From contig JBHHVZ010000005.1 of the NCBI GenBank assembly GCA_046756245.1, forward strand, positions 1-58,887: DNA of 58,887 bases. The letters run 5' to 3'. The notes under the pieces were generated by a model, which was not told the DNA's origin, made no database searches, and worked only from the letters and a program-made list of their open reading frames with translations. Below are positions 8,848 through 16,792 of this stretch, piece by piece. The translations under genes and the position numbers were made by a program. This DNA is from G021776435 sp046756245 (lineage in GTDB: Bacteria; Pseudomonadota; Alphaproteobacteria; Caulobacterales; Parvularculaceae). Position 1 is the first letter of the stretch. Every line of letters starts with the position of its first letter.

Positions 8848-9945
8848 ATGGGCGAACGGCGGAGGTGCGGAAAAATCGCCTGGCGCGTTGCATTCGCCGC
8901 GGCGGCGCTGGTTATCGCGGGCTGCGCCAAGAAAGTTGACGAGCAGTCGGTCTACGCTCCGGGGCAATGCAAGCGCGTCGCCTTGCGGGATGCGGAAAGC
9001 GGCGCGCTCGTCAGCGGCGCCGAAGACCTCGCCTATGATGCCCGCAACGACCGGGTATTCATTTCCGCCTATGACCGCCGTGCGGCGGAAAAAGCCGCGA
9101 AGAAAAAAGCCCTGTCGATTCCGGAGGGCGGCGTCTATGAAATCAGCATCGCCGCATTGCTCGCGGCGGGCGATGGAGCGCTTGAAGTTCGCTCGCTGCT
9201 TCGGCGCGGCGACGTATCCGGCGGGTTGCGCCCGCACGGCGCCGCTTATGACGCCAGTGCGGGAGAGCTTGTCTTCATCAATCGCAGCTATCGGCGAATC
9301 AACGGCAAATGGGAAATGACGCCTCGTCTGCAGCGCGTCGGCGGCGACGGCGAACCCTATGTGGGCGAGCCGGCCCTGACATCATGCGCAGCCAACGACG
9401 TTCTGGTTATCGAAGACCACGTGCTGCTCACCGACGATCACGGCGCCTGCGACTGGCGGGCGGGCCTCGAAGATATGTTTGCATTAAAGCGGGGCGGCGT
9501 CTCGGAGCTTGATCGCGGCCGGCTCGTTGACGGCGTCGCCTACGCCAACGGCATCGTCGAAACCCTCGGCGGCGATATCTTCGTCGCCGCCACGCGCGCA
9601 AACGCGTTGATGGCCTTAAAACAAGAAAACGGCGCCATTGCGCGCGAAGGAAAGATCGATCTGCCGGGCGGCCCCGACAATCTTACGCTGGGCGTTGACG
9701 GAAATGTAATCGCTGCGGTGCATCCCTCGCTTATGCGCATTGGTCTTCAACGCAAGCTGGGGCTGGGGCGGGCGCCGTCGCGCATCGTTAAAGTCGATCC
9801 GGACAGGGGCGACTGGCGCCTGCTGTTCGACGACCCTTCCGGCAAGCTGTTTTCCGCCGCCACAGTCGCAGTCGAAACGCAGGATGCGCTGATCATGGGT
9901 TCGGTCGTCGATGCGGGCCTGCTGGTTTGCAGGAGGTCCGGGTGA
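8848..9945 (+). CDS. Paraoxonase/SMP-30-like beta-propeller lipoprotein
   Basis: 365 residues. A lipobox (VIAGC, Cys26) marks it as a lipoprotein. The rest matches the paraoxonase/arylesterase six-blade propeller pattern, with a conserved ANDVLVIEDHVLLTDDHG segment, VAYANGI, PDNLTLGVDGN followed by AAVHP, and near the C-terminus APSRIVKVDPD and IMGSVVDAGLLVC. Family members are calcium-dependent lactonases or esterases. The ATG at 8848 is preferred (GAGGGGAAGG just upstream). The stop overlaps the hpnA start (GTGA). Substrate unknown; a role on an envelope lipid or lactone is inferred only. Confidence 0.75.
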   Translation: MGERRRCGKIAWRVAFAAAALVIAGCAKKVDEQSVYAPGQCKRVALRDAESGALVSGAEDLAYDARNDRVFISAYDRRAAEKAAKKKALSIPEGGVYEISIAALLAAGDGALEVRSLLRRGDVSGGLRPHGAAYDASAGELVFINRSYRRINGKWEMTPRLQRVGGDGEPYVGEPALTSCAANDVLVIEDHVLLTDDHGACDWRAGLEDMFALKRGGVSELDRGRLVDGVAYANGIVETLGGDIFVAATRANALMALKQENGAIAREGKIDLPGGPDNLTLGVDGNVIAAVHPSLMRIGLQRKLGLGRAPSRIVKVDPDRGDWRLLFDDPSGKLFSAATVAVETQDALIMGSVVDAGLLVCRRSG

Positions 9946-10934
9946 GCGACATTACTTTGGTCACCGGCGGCGCGGGATTCGCCGGGCGCCATCTTGTCAG
10001 CGCGCTGCGCGCGCGCGGCGAGCGCGTGCGGATCTTCGATCTCGCGGCGCCGGCGGAAGAAAGCGACATTCAGGGCTCGGTCACCGACGCTGAAGCGGTC
10101 GGGAAAGCCATGAATGACGTCCGTTCGGTGTTTCACCTGGCCGGCAACGCGCAGCTCTGGTCGCGGAAAGCGCGTGATTTCGACCGGGTCAATCGCGGCG
10201 GGACTGAAATTGTCGCCGAAGCGGCGCTCAAGGCCGGGGTTGAACGGTTCGTATACTGCTCAAGCCTGACGACTCTGGTGGGAAAGAACACGCCGATCGG
10301 CGAGTCGATGGCCGACGAGTCCATAATGCTTCAAGCAGATGACATGCTCGGAGCCTATCCGCGCTCGAAACGTATGGGCGAACAGGCGGTGGAGGCGGCG
10401 GCGCTCAAAGGACTGAACGCGGTCATCGCCCTGCCGACCGAACCGCTGGGGCCGGGCGATGCGGATCTGACGCCGCCAACCCGGATGATCCTCGATTTTC
10501 TCAATGGCGACACGCCCGCCTATATCGACTGCATTCTCAATTTCGTGCCGGTTAAAAGCCTTGCGGAAGGTCTGATCGCCTCGCGCGACAGAGGACGCAT
10601 GCACGGGCGCTATCTTCTGGGCGGGGAGAATGTGCCGATGCGCCGCCTCCTTGAAACGCTTGAGCGGTTGAGCGGGCGGCCGATGCCGAAAAAGCGTATG
10701 CCCTACGCCGTTGCGTTCGCCGCAGGCGTTATCGACACAGGTCTTGTCGCACGGTTGACGGGCGAACAGCCCAAGGCGCCGCTCACCGGCGTGCGGCTCG
10801 CCGGCCGGCAGGTGTCCTTCACCAGCGAAAAAGCCGCCCGCGAACTCGGCTGGCGCGCCGCGCCGTTCGAAGATGCGCTAGCGGCGGCGATCGAATGGCT
10901 TCGCGACCGCGGCATGCTTAAAGCGCGATCCTAA
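9942..10934 (+). CDS. hpnA: Hopanoid-associated NAD(P)-dependent sugar epimerase HpnA
   Basis: 330 residues of the extended short-chain dehydrogenase type. The Rossmann motif GGAGFAG is at residues 9-15 and the catalytic pair YPRSK near 138. HpnA proteins co-occur with hopanoid clusters and are named hopanoid-associated sugar epimerases, thought to act on head-group sugars. The GTG start at 9942 overlaps the upstream stop as GTGA with CAGGAGG in front, which fixes the start. Its 3' end overlaps the convergent hpnB by four bases. Confidence 0.88.
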   Translation: MSDITLVTGGAGFAGRHLVSALRARGERVRIFDLAAPAEESDIQGSVTDAEAVGKAMNDVRSVFHLAGNAQLWSRKARDFDRVNRGGTEIVAEAALKAGVERFVYCSSLTTLVGKNTPIGESMADESIMLQADDMLGAYPRSKRMGEQAVEAAALKGLNAVIALPTEPLGPGDADLTPPTRMILDFLNGDTPAYIDCILNFVPVKSLAEGLIASRDRGRMHGRYLLGGENVPMRRLLETLERLSGRPMPKKRMPYAVAFAAGVIDTGLVARLTGEQPKAPLTGVRLAGRQVSFTSEKAARELGWRAAPFEDALAAAIEWLRDRGMLKARS

Positions 10935-12085
10935 TAGTTGCGGCCTTTCCAGCGCCCGCTGCGCCCGCGCATACGCCTCAAGGCCGACGTGACCGTCATC
11001 AGCGTATAAAGAAACGCGGCGGCCGGCAGGAACACGGTCTTCCACGCCGCCTGACCGTAAAGCGCGGCGGTCGGGCGATAGGTCAGCGCCATCAAAGCCC
11101 AGGCGGCGAATCCCAACCCGCTCGCAGCGGCGCTTTCATGCAACGGCCGCGCAAGCGCCATGACCGGGCCGGCGAGAAAGACAAGCGTCATCCCGAGAAC
11201 AGTTCCGGCGAGCAGCAGCCATGAATTGTTCAGTTGCGCGAACGCCGTGCGCGCGACCATGTTCCAAATTTCGCCTAAGCCGCGATTGTCACGCAGACTG
11301 ACGGCTTCGCCTTTGGCCAATCCGATCCAGATCCGCCGGGGTGGCGGATCGTTTTTCAATCGGGCGGCGAGCGCGCAGTCGTCAATCAGTTTGTCGCGGA
11401 TCGGTTCGACTCCGCCGATTGCGACCAGCGCGTTGCGGCGGACAAGCATGCAGCCGCCGGCCGCCGCCGCGACGCGGCTCTCAGAGTCGTTGGCGCGCGG
11501 AAACGGGTAAAGCATCTGAAAGAAATAGACAAAGGCGGGAATGAGAAGTCCGCCCCACAGCCCGCGCGCGTCGAGCCGGGCCATCAGCGATGCAAGCGCA
11601 AGGTCTTCTGCTTCCGCTTTGGCGACAAGCCGGCGCAGCGTATCGGGCGCGTGGACGATGTCGGCGTCGGTCAAGAGCACGTAGCGCGCGTCCGGAACAA
11701 GTTCCTTTGCATGCTCGAGCCCATTATGAACCGCCCACAATTTGCCGGTCCAGTTAGGCTCGAGCGCCGGCGCACGCCGGATTGTGAAACAGCGGGCGCC
11801 GCCCGATGCTGCGGCTTCAGCGCGCGCGACGGTGTCGTCCTCGGAATGGTCATCGACCAGCACGACCGAAAAGGCGCCCGGATAGTCGCTCGCCATGTGT
11901 CCGGCGATCACGCGCTCGACGCTCGCCGCCTCATTGCGCGCTGGAATGACGGCGACGACATCGGGCCAGTGCGGCGGTTCCGGCGCGGTATTCAACCGTT
12001 CTCGCGCCCGCCAGAATCCGCCGTGTGCGAAGGCGAGGCAGGTCCAGGCGGCGAGCGCCAGCGCCGATAAAATGAAGGCGGTCAT
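10931..12085 (-). CDS. hpnB: Hopene-associated glycosyltransferase HpnB
   Basis: 384 residues. One N-terminal membrane segment (3-21) precedes a family 2 glycosyltransferase domain with VVAVIPARNEA, LVDDHSEDDT, and a DAD metal site in YVLLTDADIVHA. Several C-terminal membrane segments follow (about 285-365). It is predicted to glycosylate a hopanoid or other lipid on the inner membrane. It is divergent from hpnC with only about 65 bases between, so the two promoters probably overlap. Confidence 0.85.
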   Translation of the reverse strand: MTAFILSALALAAWTCLAFAHGGFWRARERLNTAPEPPHWPDVVAVIPARNEAASVERVIAGHMASDYPGAFSVVLVDDHSEDDTVARAEAAASGGARCFTIRRAPALEPNWTGKLWAVHNGLEHAKELVPDARYVLLTDADIVHAPDTLRRLVAKAEAEDLALASLMARLDARGLWGGLLIPAFVYFFQMLYPFPRANDSESRVAAAAGGCMLVRRNALVAIGGVEPIRDKLIDDCALAARLKNDPPPRRIWIGLAKGEAVSLRDNRGLGEIWNMVARTAFAQLNNSWLLLAGTVLGMTLVFLAGPVMALARPLHESAAASGLGFAAWALMALTYRPTAALYGQAAWKTVFLPAAAFLYTLMTVTSALRRMRGRSGRWKGRNY

Positions 12086-12150
12086 GAAAGCCTCAATAAG
12101 CGCGCAGGCGCGTGCTTGGAAAGGCCTGAAAAATCACTAATGTGCGTGCG

Positions 12151-13059
12151 ATGTCGACGGTCGAGGTTGAAAACACGGCGGGGGCGGGGCCGGAAAACGG
12201 CGCCGATCCGGAAACGCCGTCGGGCAAGGGCGCGGGGGATGAAAATTTCCCGGTCGGCTCGTTTTTATTGCCGGCGCGCCTGCGCCCGCATGTGGCGACC
12301 TATTACGCCTTCGCGCGCGCCATCGACGACATCGCCGACAATGGCGACTTAAGTCCCGAGGAAAAGACCGTGCGTCTGCACGCCTTCGGCGCGGTGCTGA
12401 CGGGCGGGGTGGGGTTCACCGAGGGCTATGAAAAAGCCCACGCCCTGCGTGAGAGCATGCTCGAAACCGACGTCACAACCAGACACGGCTCGGATCTCGT
12501 GTCAGCCTTCGTGCAGGATGCGGTGAAGCTGCGTTACAAGACGTGGGACGAGCTCATCGACTATTGCGACCGGTCGGCGAATCCGGTCGGGCGCTATCTG
12601 CTCGATCTTCATGGCGAGGACAAAGCCGCCTACAAATATTCCGACGCTCTGTGCACGGTCTTGCAGATCGTCAATCATCTGCAAGACTGCGGCGACGACA
12701 AGCGTATGCTCGACCGGGTCTACATCATTGGCGACTGGCTTGAAGAAGAAGGCGCAAGCGTCAGGGATCTCAATCGAAAATCGCTGACGCCGGGCTTGCG
12801 TAAAGTGATCGACCGCATGCTCGACGGCTGCGAGAAACTGATGCCCGACGCTCGCCGTCTGCCGGCGGCGCTGACGAATCGCCGGTTGGCGATGGAATCG
12901 GCGGTGATCGTTAATCTCGCCGCGCGGTTGATTGCGCTGTTGCGAAAGGGCGACCCGCTGGCGAAACGTGTTGCGCTCACCAAATTCGATTTTGCGACGG
13001 CCGGCGTAACGGGCACGATCTGGGGATTTTTCGCCGCCGGAAGGGGGGCGGGCGAATGA
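12151..13059 (+). CDS. hpnC: Squalene synthase-like enzyme HpnC
   Basis: 302 residues of the trans-isoprenyl diphosphate synthase fold. The first Asp-rich motif is AFARAIDDIADNG and the second is QDCGDDKRMLDRVYI. In the three-enzyme HpnCDE route, HpnD makes presqualene diphosphate from two farnesyl diphosphates, HpnC converts it to hydroxysqualene, and HpnE reduces this to squalene. The GTG at 12142 or the ATG at 12151 could start it; neither has a strong ribosome site. The first 30 residues are low-complexity and poorly conserved. The stop overlaps hpnD as ATGA. Confidence 0.9.
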   Translation: MSTVEVENTAGAGPENGADPETPSGKGAGDENFPVGSFLLPARLRPHVATYYAFARAIDDIADNGDLSPEEKTVRLHAFGAVLTGGVGFTEGYEKAHALRESMLETDVTTRHGSDLVSAFVQDAVKLRYKTWDELIDYCDRSANPVGRYLLDLHGEDKAAYKYSDALCTVLQIVNHLQDCGDDKRMLDRVYIIGDWLEEEGASVRDLNRKSLTPGLRKVIDRMLDGCEKLMPDARRLPAALTNRRLAMESAVIVNLAARLIALLRKGDPLAKRVALTKFDFATAGVTGTIWGFFAAGRGAGE

Positions 13060-13937
13060 CCGGCGCCGCGGTCCCGACGCTTGAAGAGGCGCGCGCACAC
13101 GCTGATGCTACGGTGAGGCGCTCCGGCACGTCGTTCGCCACCGGCATGCGCATTCTCGGCAAAGCTCGGCGCGAGGCGATGCACGCGATCTACGCCTTTT
13201 CCCGCGAGGTCGACGACATCGCCGATGACGACAGCCCCGTCGTCGAAAAGCGGCTTGCGCTCGCCGCCTGGCGGGCCGAAATCGGCCGCCTTTACGACGG
13301 CGCGCCGACAACGCCGACCGGCGTGGCGCTTCTGGAGCCGGTGCATCGCTTTAATCTGCCCAAGGAAGAATTCCTGATGCTGATCGAAGGCATGGAGATG
13401 GACGCCGAAGGTCCGATCGTCGCGCCGACTTTCGAGCGCCTCTTCGCCTATACGCGCCGGGTCGCAGGGGCGGTGGGTCTGTTGTCGATGCCGGTGTTCG
13501 GCGCGCCGAAAACGAAAGCGGCCGACCGCTTTGCGCTGGCGCTCGCCGATGCGCTCCAGTTGACGAATATTCTCCGAGATGTTGACGAGGATGCGGCGAT
13601 CGGCCGTTTGTATTTGCCACGCGAAATTCTTGAAAAGCACAGCGCGCCGTTGGATCCGAAAGTGATCGCTGACGCGCCGGGGTTGCCGGGCGTCGCCGAA
13701 GACCTCGCCGCTATCGCCAAGGAGCGCTTTGCGACGGCGCGCGCATCGTTAAAGGCTCTCGATTGGCGGATTTTGCGTCCGGCGCTTTTGATGATGGGCG
13801 TTTATGAGGCTTATCTCAAAAAACTCGAAGCGCGCGGTTGGGACCGCATCGGCGAACCGGTATCGATTTCGAAATTCGAAAAAACGATGGTCGCCGGGCG
13901 TTATTTCTTTGCGCCGCCGCTTAACGCGGCGCCGTGA
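13056..13937 (+). CDS. hpnD: Presqualene diphosphate synthase HpnD
   Basis: 293 residues. It condenses two farnesyl diphosphates to presqualene diphosphate. The Asp-rich motifs are YAFSREVDDIADDD (near residue 50) and LTNILRDVDEDA (near 170), both clear and complete. The start overlaps the hpnC stop (ATGA), and the stop is followed at once by hpnE, so hpnC-D-E is one tightly coupled operon. The farnesyl substrate would come from IspA, encoded 6 kb downstream. Confidence 0.93.
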   Translation: MTGAAVPTLEEARAHADATVRRSGTSFATGMRILGKARREAMHAIYAFSREVDDIADDDSPVVEKRLALAAWRAEIGRLYDGAPTTPTGVALLEPVHRFNLPKEEFLMLIEGMEMDAEGPIVAPTFERLFAYTRRVAGAVGLLSMPVFGAPKTKAADRFALALADALQLTNILRDVDEDAAIGRLYLPREILEKHSAPLDPKVIADAPGLPGVAEDLAAIAKERFATARASLKALDWRILRPALLMMGVYEAYLKKLEARGWDRIGEPVSISKFEKTMVAGRYFFAPPLNAAP

Positions 13938-13948
13938 GAGAACCGCCG

Positions 13949-15232
13949 ATGCCCTCAGATTCAGGTCACGTCTACATCATCGGCGCCGGGCTGTCCGGAC
14001 TCGCTGCGGCCGTGCGTCTGGCCGAAGCCGGACGGCGCGTGACGGTTTACGAGGCGGCCGGCCGCGCCGGCGGGCGCTGCCGGTCGTTCCACGACAAGAC
14101 GCTCGGCCGAGCGATCGACAACGGCAACCATCTGATCATGTCGGGCAATCACGCCGCGCTCGACTTTCTGAAACGCATCCGGTCGGAAGACCCGCTCATC
14201 GGTCCGGCGAAAGCCGATTATCCGTTTGTCGACATAAAGTCCGGCGAACGCTGGCGCGTGCGCCTTAATGACGGGCCGATTCCGTTCTGGGTGTTGAACA
14301 GGAACGCCCGCGTGCCGGGCAGCCGGCTTGGCGATTATCTCAACGCGGTGAAAATCGCGCTGGCCGGTCCGGAAAAAACAGTGGCCGACATTGTCGATGC
14401 GAAGAGCGTTCTTTATTCCCGCTTCTGGGAGCCGCTGACGCTCGCCGCGCTCAACACGACGCCTGAGATCGGCCAGGCGCGTCTCCTGTGGTCGGTCATT
14501 CGCGAAACGTTCGCCCGCGGCGGCGGACCGAGCCGCCCGTTGGTCGCGCGCTTTGGGCTTGGCCCAGCCTTCATCGATCCGGCGGTGAAGCATCTGGCGA
14601 AGAACGGCGCCGATATCCGGTTCAATGCGCGCCTGCGCGCCTTGTGGGTCGAAGACGGCCGCGTCACCAGCCTGAATTTCACCGACGAAGATGTGAAAGT
14701 AAGCGAAGACGACGAGGTTATTCTCGCCGTGCCGCCGTCGCGCCTTAAACAATTGATGCCGGAACTCGATCCGCCCGACGACAGCGCATCGATCCTCAAC
14801 GTACATTACCAGCTCGCCGCGCCGGTTCCCACGGCTGCGCTGGGCGACTCGCCCTTTATCGGCATGGTCTCGAGCGACGCGCACTGGGCCTTCGTGCGCG
14901 GCGACATTGTGAGTCTCACGGTGTCGGCCTCCCATGCGATCGGCATGGACGACGTTCCGAACAGGCAAGCCGCCAACGCCATGTGGCGCGAAACGCAAGT
15001 CGCGCTTGAACTCGGCGACGCGCCTTACGAGGCTGTCCGCGTCATCCGCGAAAAAAGGGCGACGTTCGATCAATCGCCGGCGGGCGTGAAGAAACGCCTG
15101 AAAGCCGAAACGAGCCTCCCCAATCTCACGCTCGCCGGCGATCACACCGACACCGGCGTGCCGGCGACGATCGAGGGGTCGATACGGTCGGGGAACAAGG
15201 CGGCGGAACTGGCCCTGCGGGGGATTGCGTGA
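13949..15232 (+). CDS. hpnE: Hydroxysqualene dehydroxylase HpnE
   Basis: 427 residues of the FAD-dependent amine oxidase/phytoene desaturase type. The N-terminal dinucleotide fold shows IIGAGLSGLAAAVRLAEAG and GRAGGRCRSF. The C-terminal FAD motif is LTLAGDHTDTGVPATIEGS. It reduces hydroxysqualene to squalene. The ATG at 13949 is chosen because GAGAGAA stands about 8 bases before it; a GTG at 13934 overlapping the hpnD stop would add five residues. A long antisense reading frame over this gene is a GC-bias artefact. Confidence 0.92.
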   Translation: MPSDSGHVYIIGAGLSGLAAAVRLAEAGRRVTVYEAAGRAGGRCRSFHDKTLGRAIDNGNHLIMSGNHAALDFLKRIRSEDPLIGPAKADYPFVDIKSGERWRVRLNDGPIPFWVLNRNARVPGSRLGDYLNAVKIALAGPEKTVADIVDAKSVLYSRFWEPLTLAALNTTPEIGQARLLWSVIRETFARGGGPSRPLVARFGLGPAFIDPAVKHLAKNGADIRFNARLRALWVEDGRVTSLNFTDEDVKVSEDDEVILAVPPSRLKQLMPELDPPDDSASILNVHYQLAAPVPTAALGDSPFIGMVSSDAHWAFVRGDIVSLTVSASHAIGMDDVPNRQAANAMWRETQVALELGDAPYEAVRVIREKRATFDQSPAGVKKRLKAETSLPNLTLAGDHTDTGVPATIEGSIRSGNKAAELALRGIA

Positions 15233-15268
15233 GGTTGTGTTTTACGGGTCGCAATTTATTGTACTGCT

Positions 15269-15805
15269 ATGAAAAAAAGCGTGCTCTTCATCAGGCCCGT
15301 ATGGGTTGTATTAATCTACCTTGCGCTCTTCTTTTTGAGCGGGCTTAATAACGTGTTCGATTCTCCACAATTTTTCTTGTTGGGGATTTTAGCTGTTTTG
15401 CCTGCAGTCATCTTTCAAATGTTTTGGGCATTGAGTTTACGTTCCTATTTCGTTGCACGCATAGAGCAAAATGAAATCTCAAAAAGCACTCCATCGCAGC
15501 TTGTTTTTTATGCAGGAGTTGTTGGCTATTTTTTTATGGGATTTGCGCTTGTCTCCGGCGCTTTCGGCTTAATCAGGAATGCTGATCAAGCTTTAATGCT
15601 CACTCTGGCGCTAGGCATGATCACCGGAAATCTTTCGGCATTTATTCTGATAGGAATTGCCGCTTACACACTAGAAAAGGCTGAAAAAGGACTGCGCGCA
15701 CGCACTCTTAATATCATTGGCTCATTCCTATTGATATTTTATTTTCCACTTGGCATTTGGTTTATCCACCCCCGCTTAAAAAGGCTTTGCAGTGTTTCTG
15801 CATGA
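15269..15805 (+). CDS. Small four-helix membrane protein, unknown function
   Basis: 178 residues, not recognised. There are four to five predicted membrane helices, near residues 9-27, 35-58, 82-106, 112-134 and 148-166. The base composition is visibly more AT-rich than the flanking hpn genes and codon use differs (for example TTT, ATT and AAA are common), which suggests recent acquisition. It sits between hpnE and hpnG, 36 bases after hpnE, with a weak ribosome site. The stop is directly followed by a chain of palindromes. Its position invites a hopanoid role, but nothing in the sequence shows it. Confidence 0.7.
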   Translation: MKKSVLFIRPVWVVLIYLALFFLSGLNNVFDSPQFFLLGILAVLPAVIFQMFWALSLRSYFVARIEQNEISKSTPSQLVFYAGVVGYFFMGFALVSGAFGLIRNADQALMLTLALGMITGNLSAFILIGIAAYTLEKAEKGLRARTLNIIGSFLLIFYFPLGIWFIHPRLKRLCSVSA

Positions 15806-15808
15806 CGC

Positions 15809-15901
15809 GCTCCCCCTCTTGAAAAGGGGGGAGCAAGGGGGGGATCGATCCCCACCCGGAAAATTCGTTGAATTTTCCGACCTCCCCTTTGCAAGGGGAG
15901 G
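15809..15901. repeat. Chain of four palindromes before hpnG
   Basis: Four hairpins follow head to tail: GCTCCCCCTCTT paired with AGGGGGGAGC (15809-15834); GGGGATCGATCCCC (15840-15853); CGGAAAATTC paired with GAATTTTCCG (15857-15879); and ACCTCCCC paired with GGGGAGGT (15880-15901). The last is a common alphaproteobacterial intergenic repeat. The chain ends 12 bases before hpnG and its final arm runs into the ribosome site, so it could end upstream transcription or affect hpnG translation. Confidence 0.75.
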
Positions 15902-15913
15902 TGGAGCAGGACG

Positions 15914-16792
15914 ATGACCGGCACAAGATTCATCAGCGTTGTCTGCGGCCTCAAATCGGAAGCCGCCGTGGTGCGCGCGGCGGCGCCGACGGAAAAGATT
16001 CGCGTCGCCGTCTCCGGCGCGAGCGCCAAACGAACCGAAGAATTGACCGCGCAGATGTGCAAGAAAGGCGCGCGGGCGGTTGTCAGCGCCGGGATTTCGG
16101 GCGGGCTCGATCCGGCGCTTTCCTCCGGCGCGCTTCTCATCGGGGAAAAAGTTCTCACCGATGACGGGACGGTCTATACGAGCGACCGGGACTTGCTTCG
16201 AGCCGTCACTTCGTCCTTCGAAATAGTCTCAAACCCTCATCCTGAGGTGCGAGCCCCCGGACTCGTTCCGGGGGCGAGCCTCGAAGGATGGGATGCGAGT
16301 GTGGCGGCTAGCCGCTCATCCTTCGAGCCCCGGACTTTGATCCGGGGTTCGCAAAAGCGCCTCAGGATGAGGGATGCGTGTGCGGCGAATGGCGCTCCTC
16401 AAAACGAAATGATTATGGGCGCCTTGTTCGGCTCGGATGAGATTGTCGAAACGGTCGAAAAGAAAGCGGCGCTCTTTGCAAACCACGGCTGCCTCGCCGT
16501 CGACATGGAAAGCCACGGCGCGGCGCGGGCGGCGGGCCGCGCCGGCGTTCCGTTCCTCGCCATCCGCGCCGTCGCCGATCCGTCCGACAGGGCGCTGCCG
16601 GAGGCGGCCCTCAACGCGGTGGCCGATGACGGCTCGACGCGAACGTTCGCGACGCTCGCGGCCGCCGTGCGCGATCCGAAGCAGTTTCCCGAACTGATGA
16701 AGCTCGGCGCCGATTCCCGCGCCGCCCTGAAAACGCTACGCCGCAGCCTCGGCCCGCTCTTTGGCCGGCTCTTCCTCGCCCTCGATCTTTGA
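15914..16792 (+). CDS. hpnG: Adenosylhopane nucleosidase HpnG, with an in-frame repeat insertion
   Basis: 292 residues of the purine phosphorylase/nucleosidase fold. HpnG releases adenine from adenosylhopane to give ribosylhopane (formylhopane route), the step after HpnH. Conserved segments are AVVSAGISGGLDP (near 57) and the nucleoside-binding LAVDMESHGAARAAG (near 195). Residues about 107-153 are encoded by a palindromic repeat (16234-16373) and do not belong to the family; without them the length is about 246, normal for HpnG. The insert falls before the conserved DMES helix and keeps the frame, so the protein may still work. The last 57 bases overlap the convergent hpnH 3' end. Confidence 0.88.
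   Translation: MTGTRFISVVCGLKSEAAVVRAAAPTEKIRVAVSGASAKRTEELTAQMCKKGARAVVSAGISGGLDPALSSGALLIGEKVLTDDGTVYTSDRDLLRAVTSSFEIVSNPHPEVRAPGLVPGASLEGWDASVAASRSSFEPRTLIRGSQKRLRMRDACAANGAPQNEMIMGALFGSDEIVETVEKKAALFANHGCLAVDMESHGAARAAGRAGVPFLAIRAVADPSDRALPEAALNAVADDGSTRTFATLAAAVRDPKQFPELMKLGADSRAALKTLRRSLGPLFGRLFLALDL
16234..16373. repeat. Palindromic repeat element inserted in frame within hpnG
   Basis: A 140-base nested palindrome bounded by perfect 14-base inverted ends CCCTCATCCTGAGG (16234-16247) and CCTCAGGATGAGGG (16360-16373). Inside are two GC-rich hairpins, CCCCGGA...TCCGGGG, and an inner inverted pair CTCGAAGGATG/CATCCTTCGAG. I recognise the CTCATCCTGAGG...CTCGAAGGATG pattern from intergenic repeats in many Alphaproteobacteria. 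Here it is translated as about 46 residues of HpnG. This recalls the palindromic elements found inside Rickettsia genes, though no sequence link is claimed. Confidence 0.85.

Noticed and set aside
13961..15145. 394-codon open frame antisense to hpnE
   Set aside because: Such long antisense frames are an effect of high GC at third codon positions. The product is Arg/Asp/Val-rich with no family pattern; hpnE on the other strand is certain.
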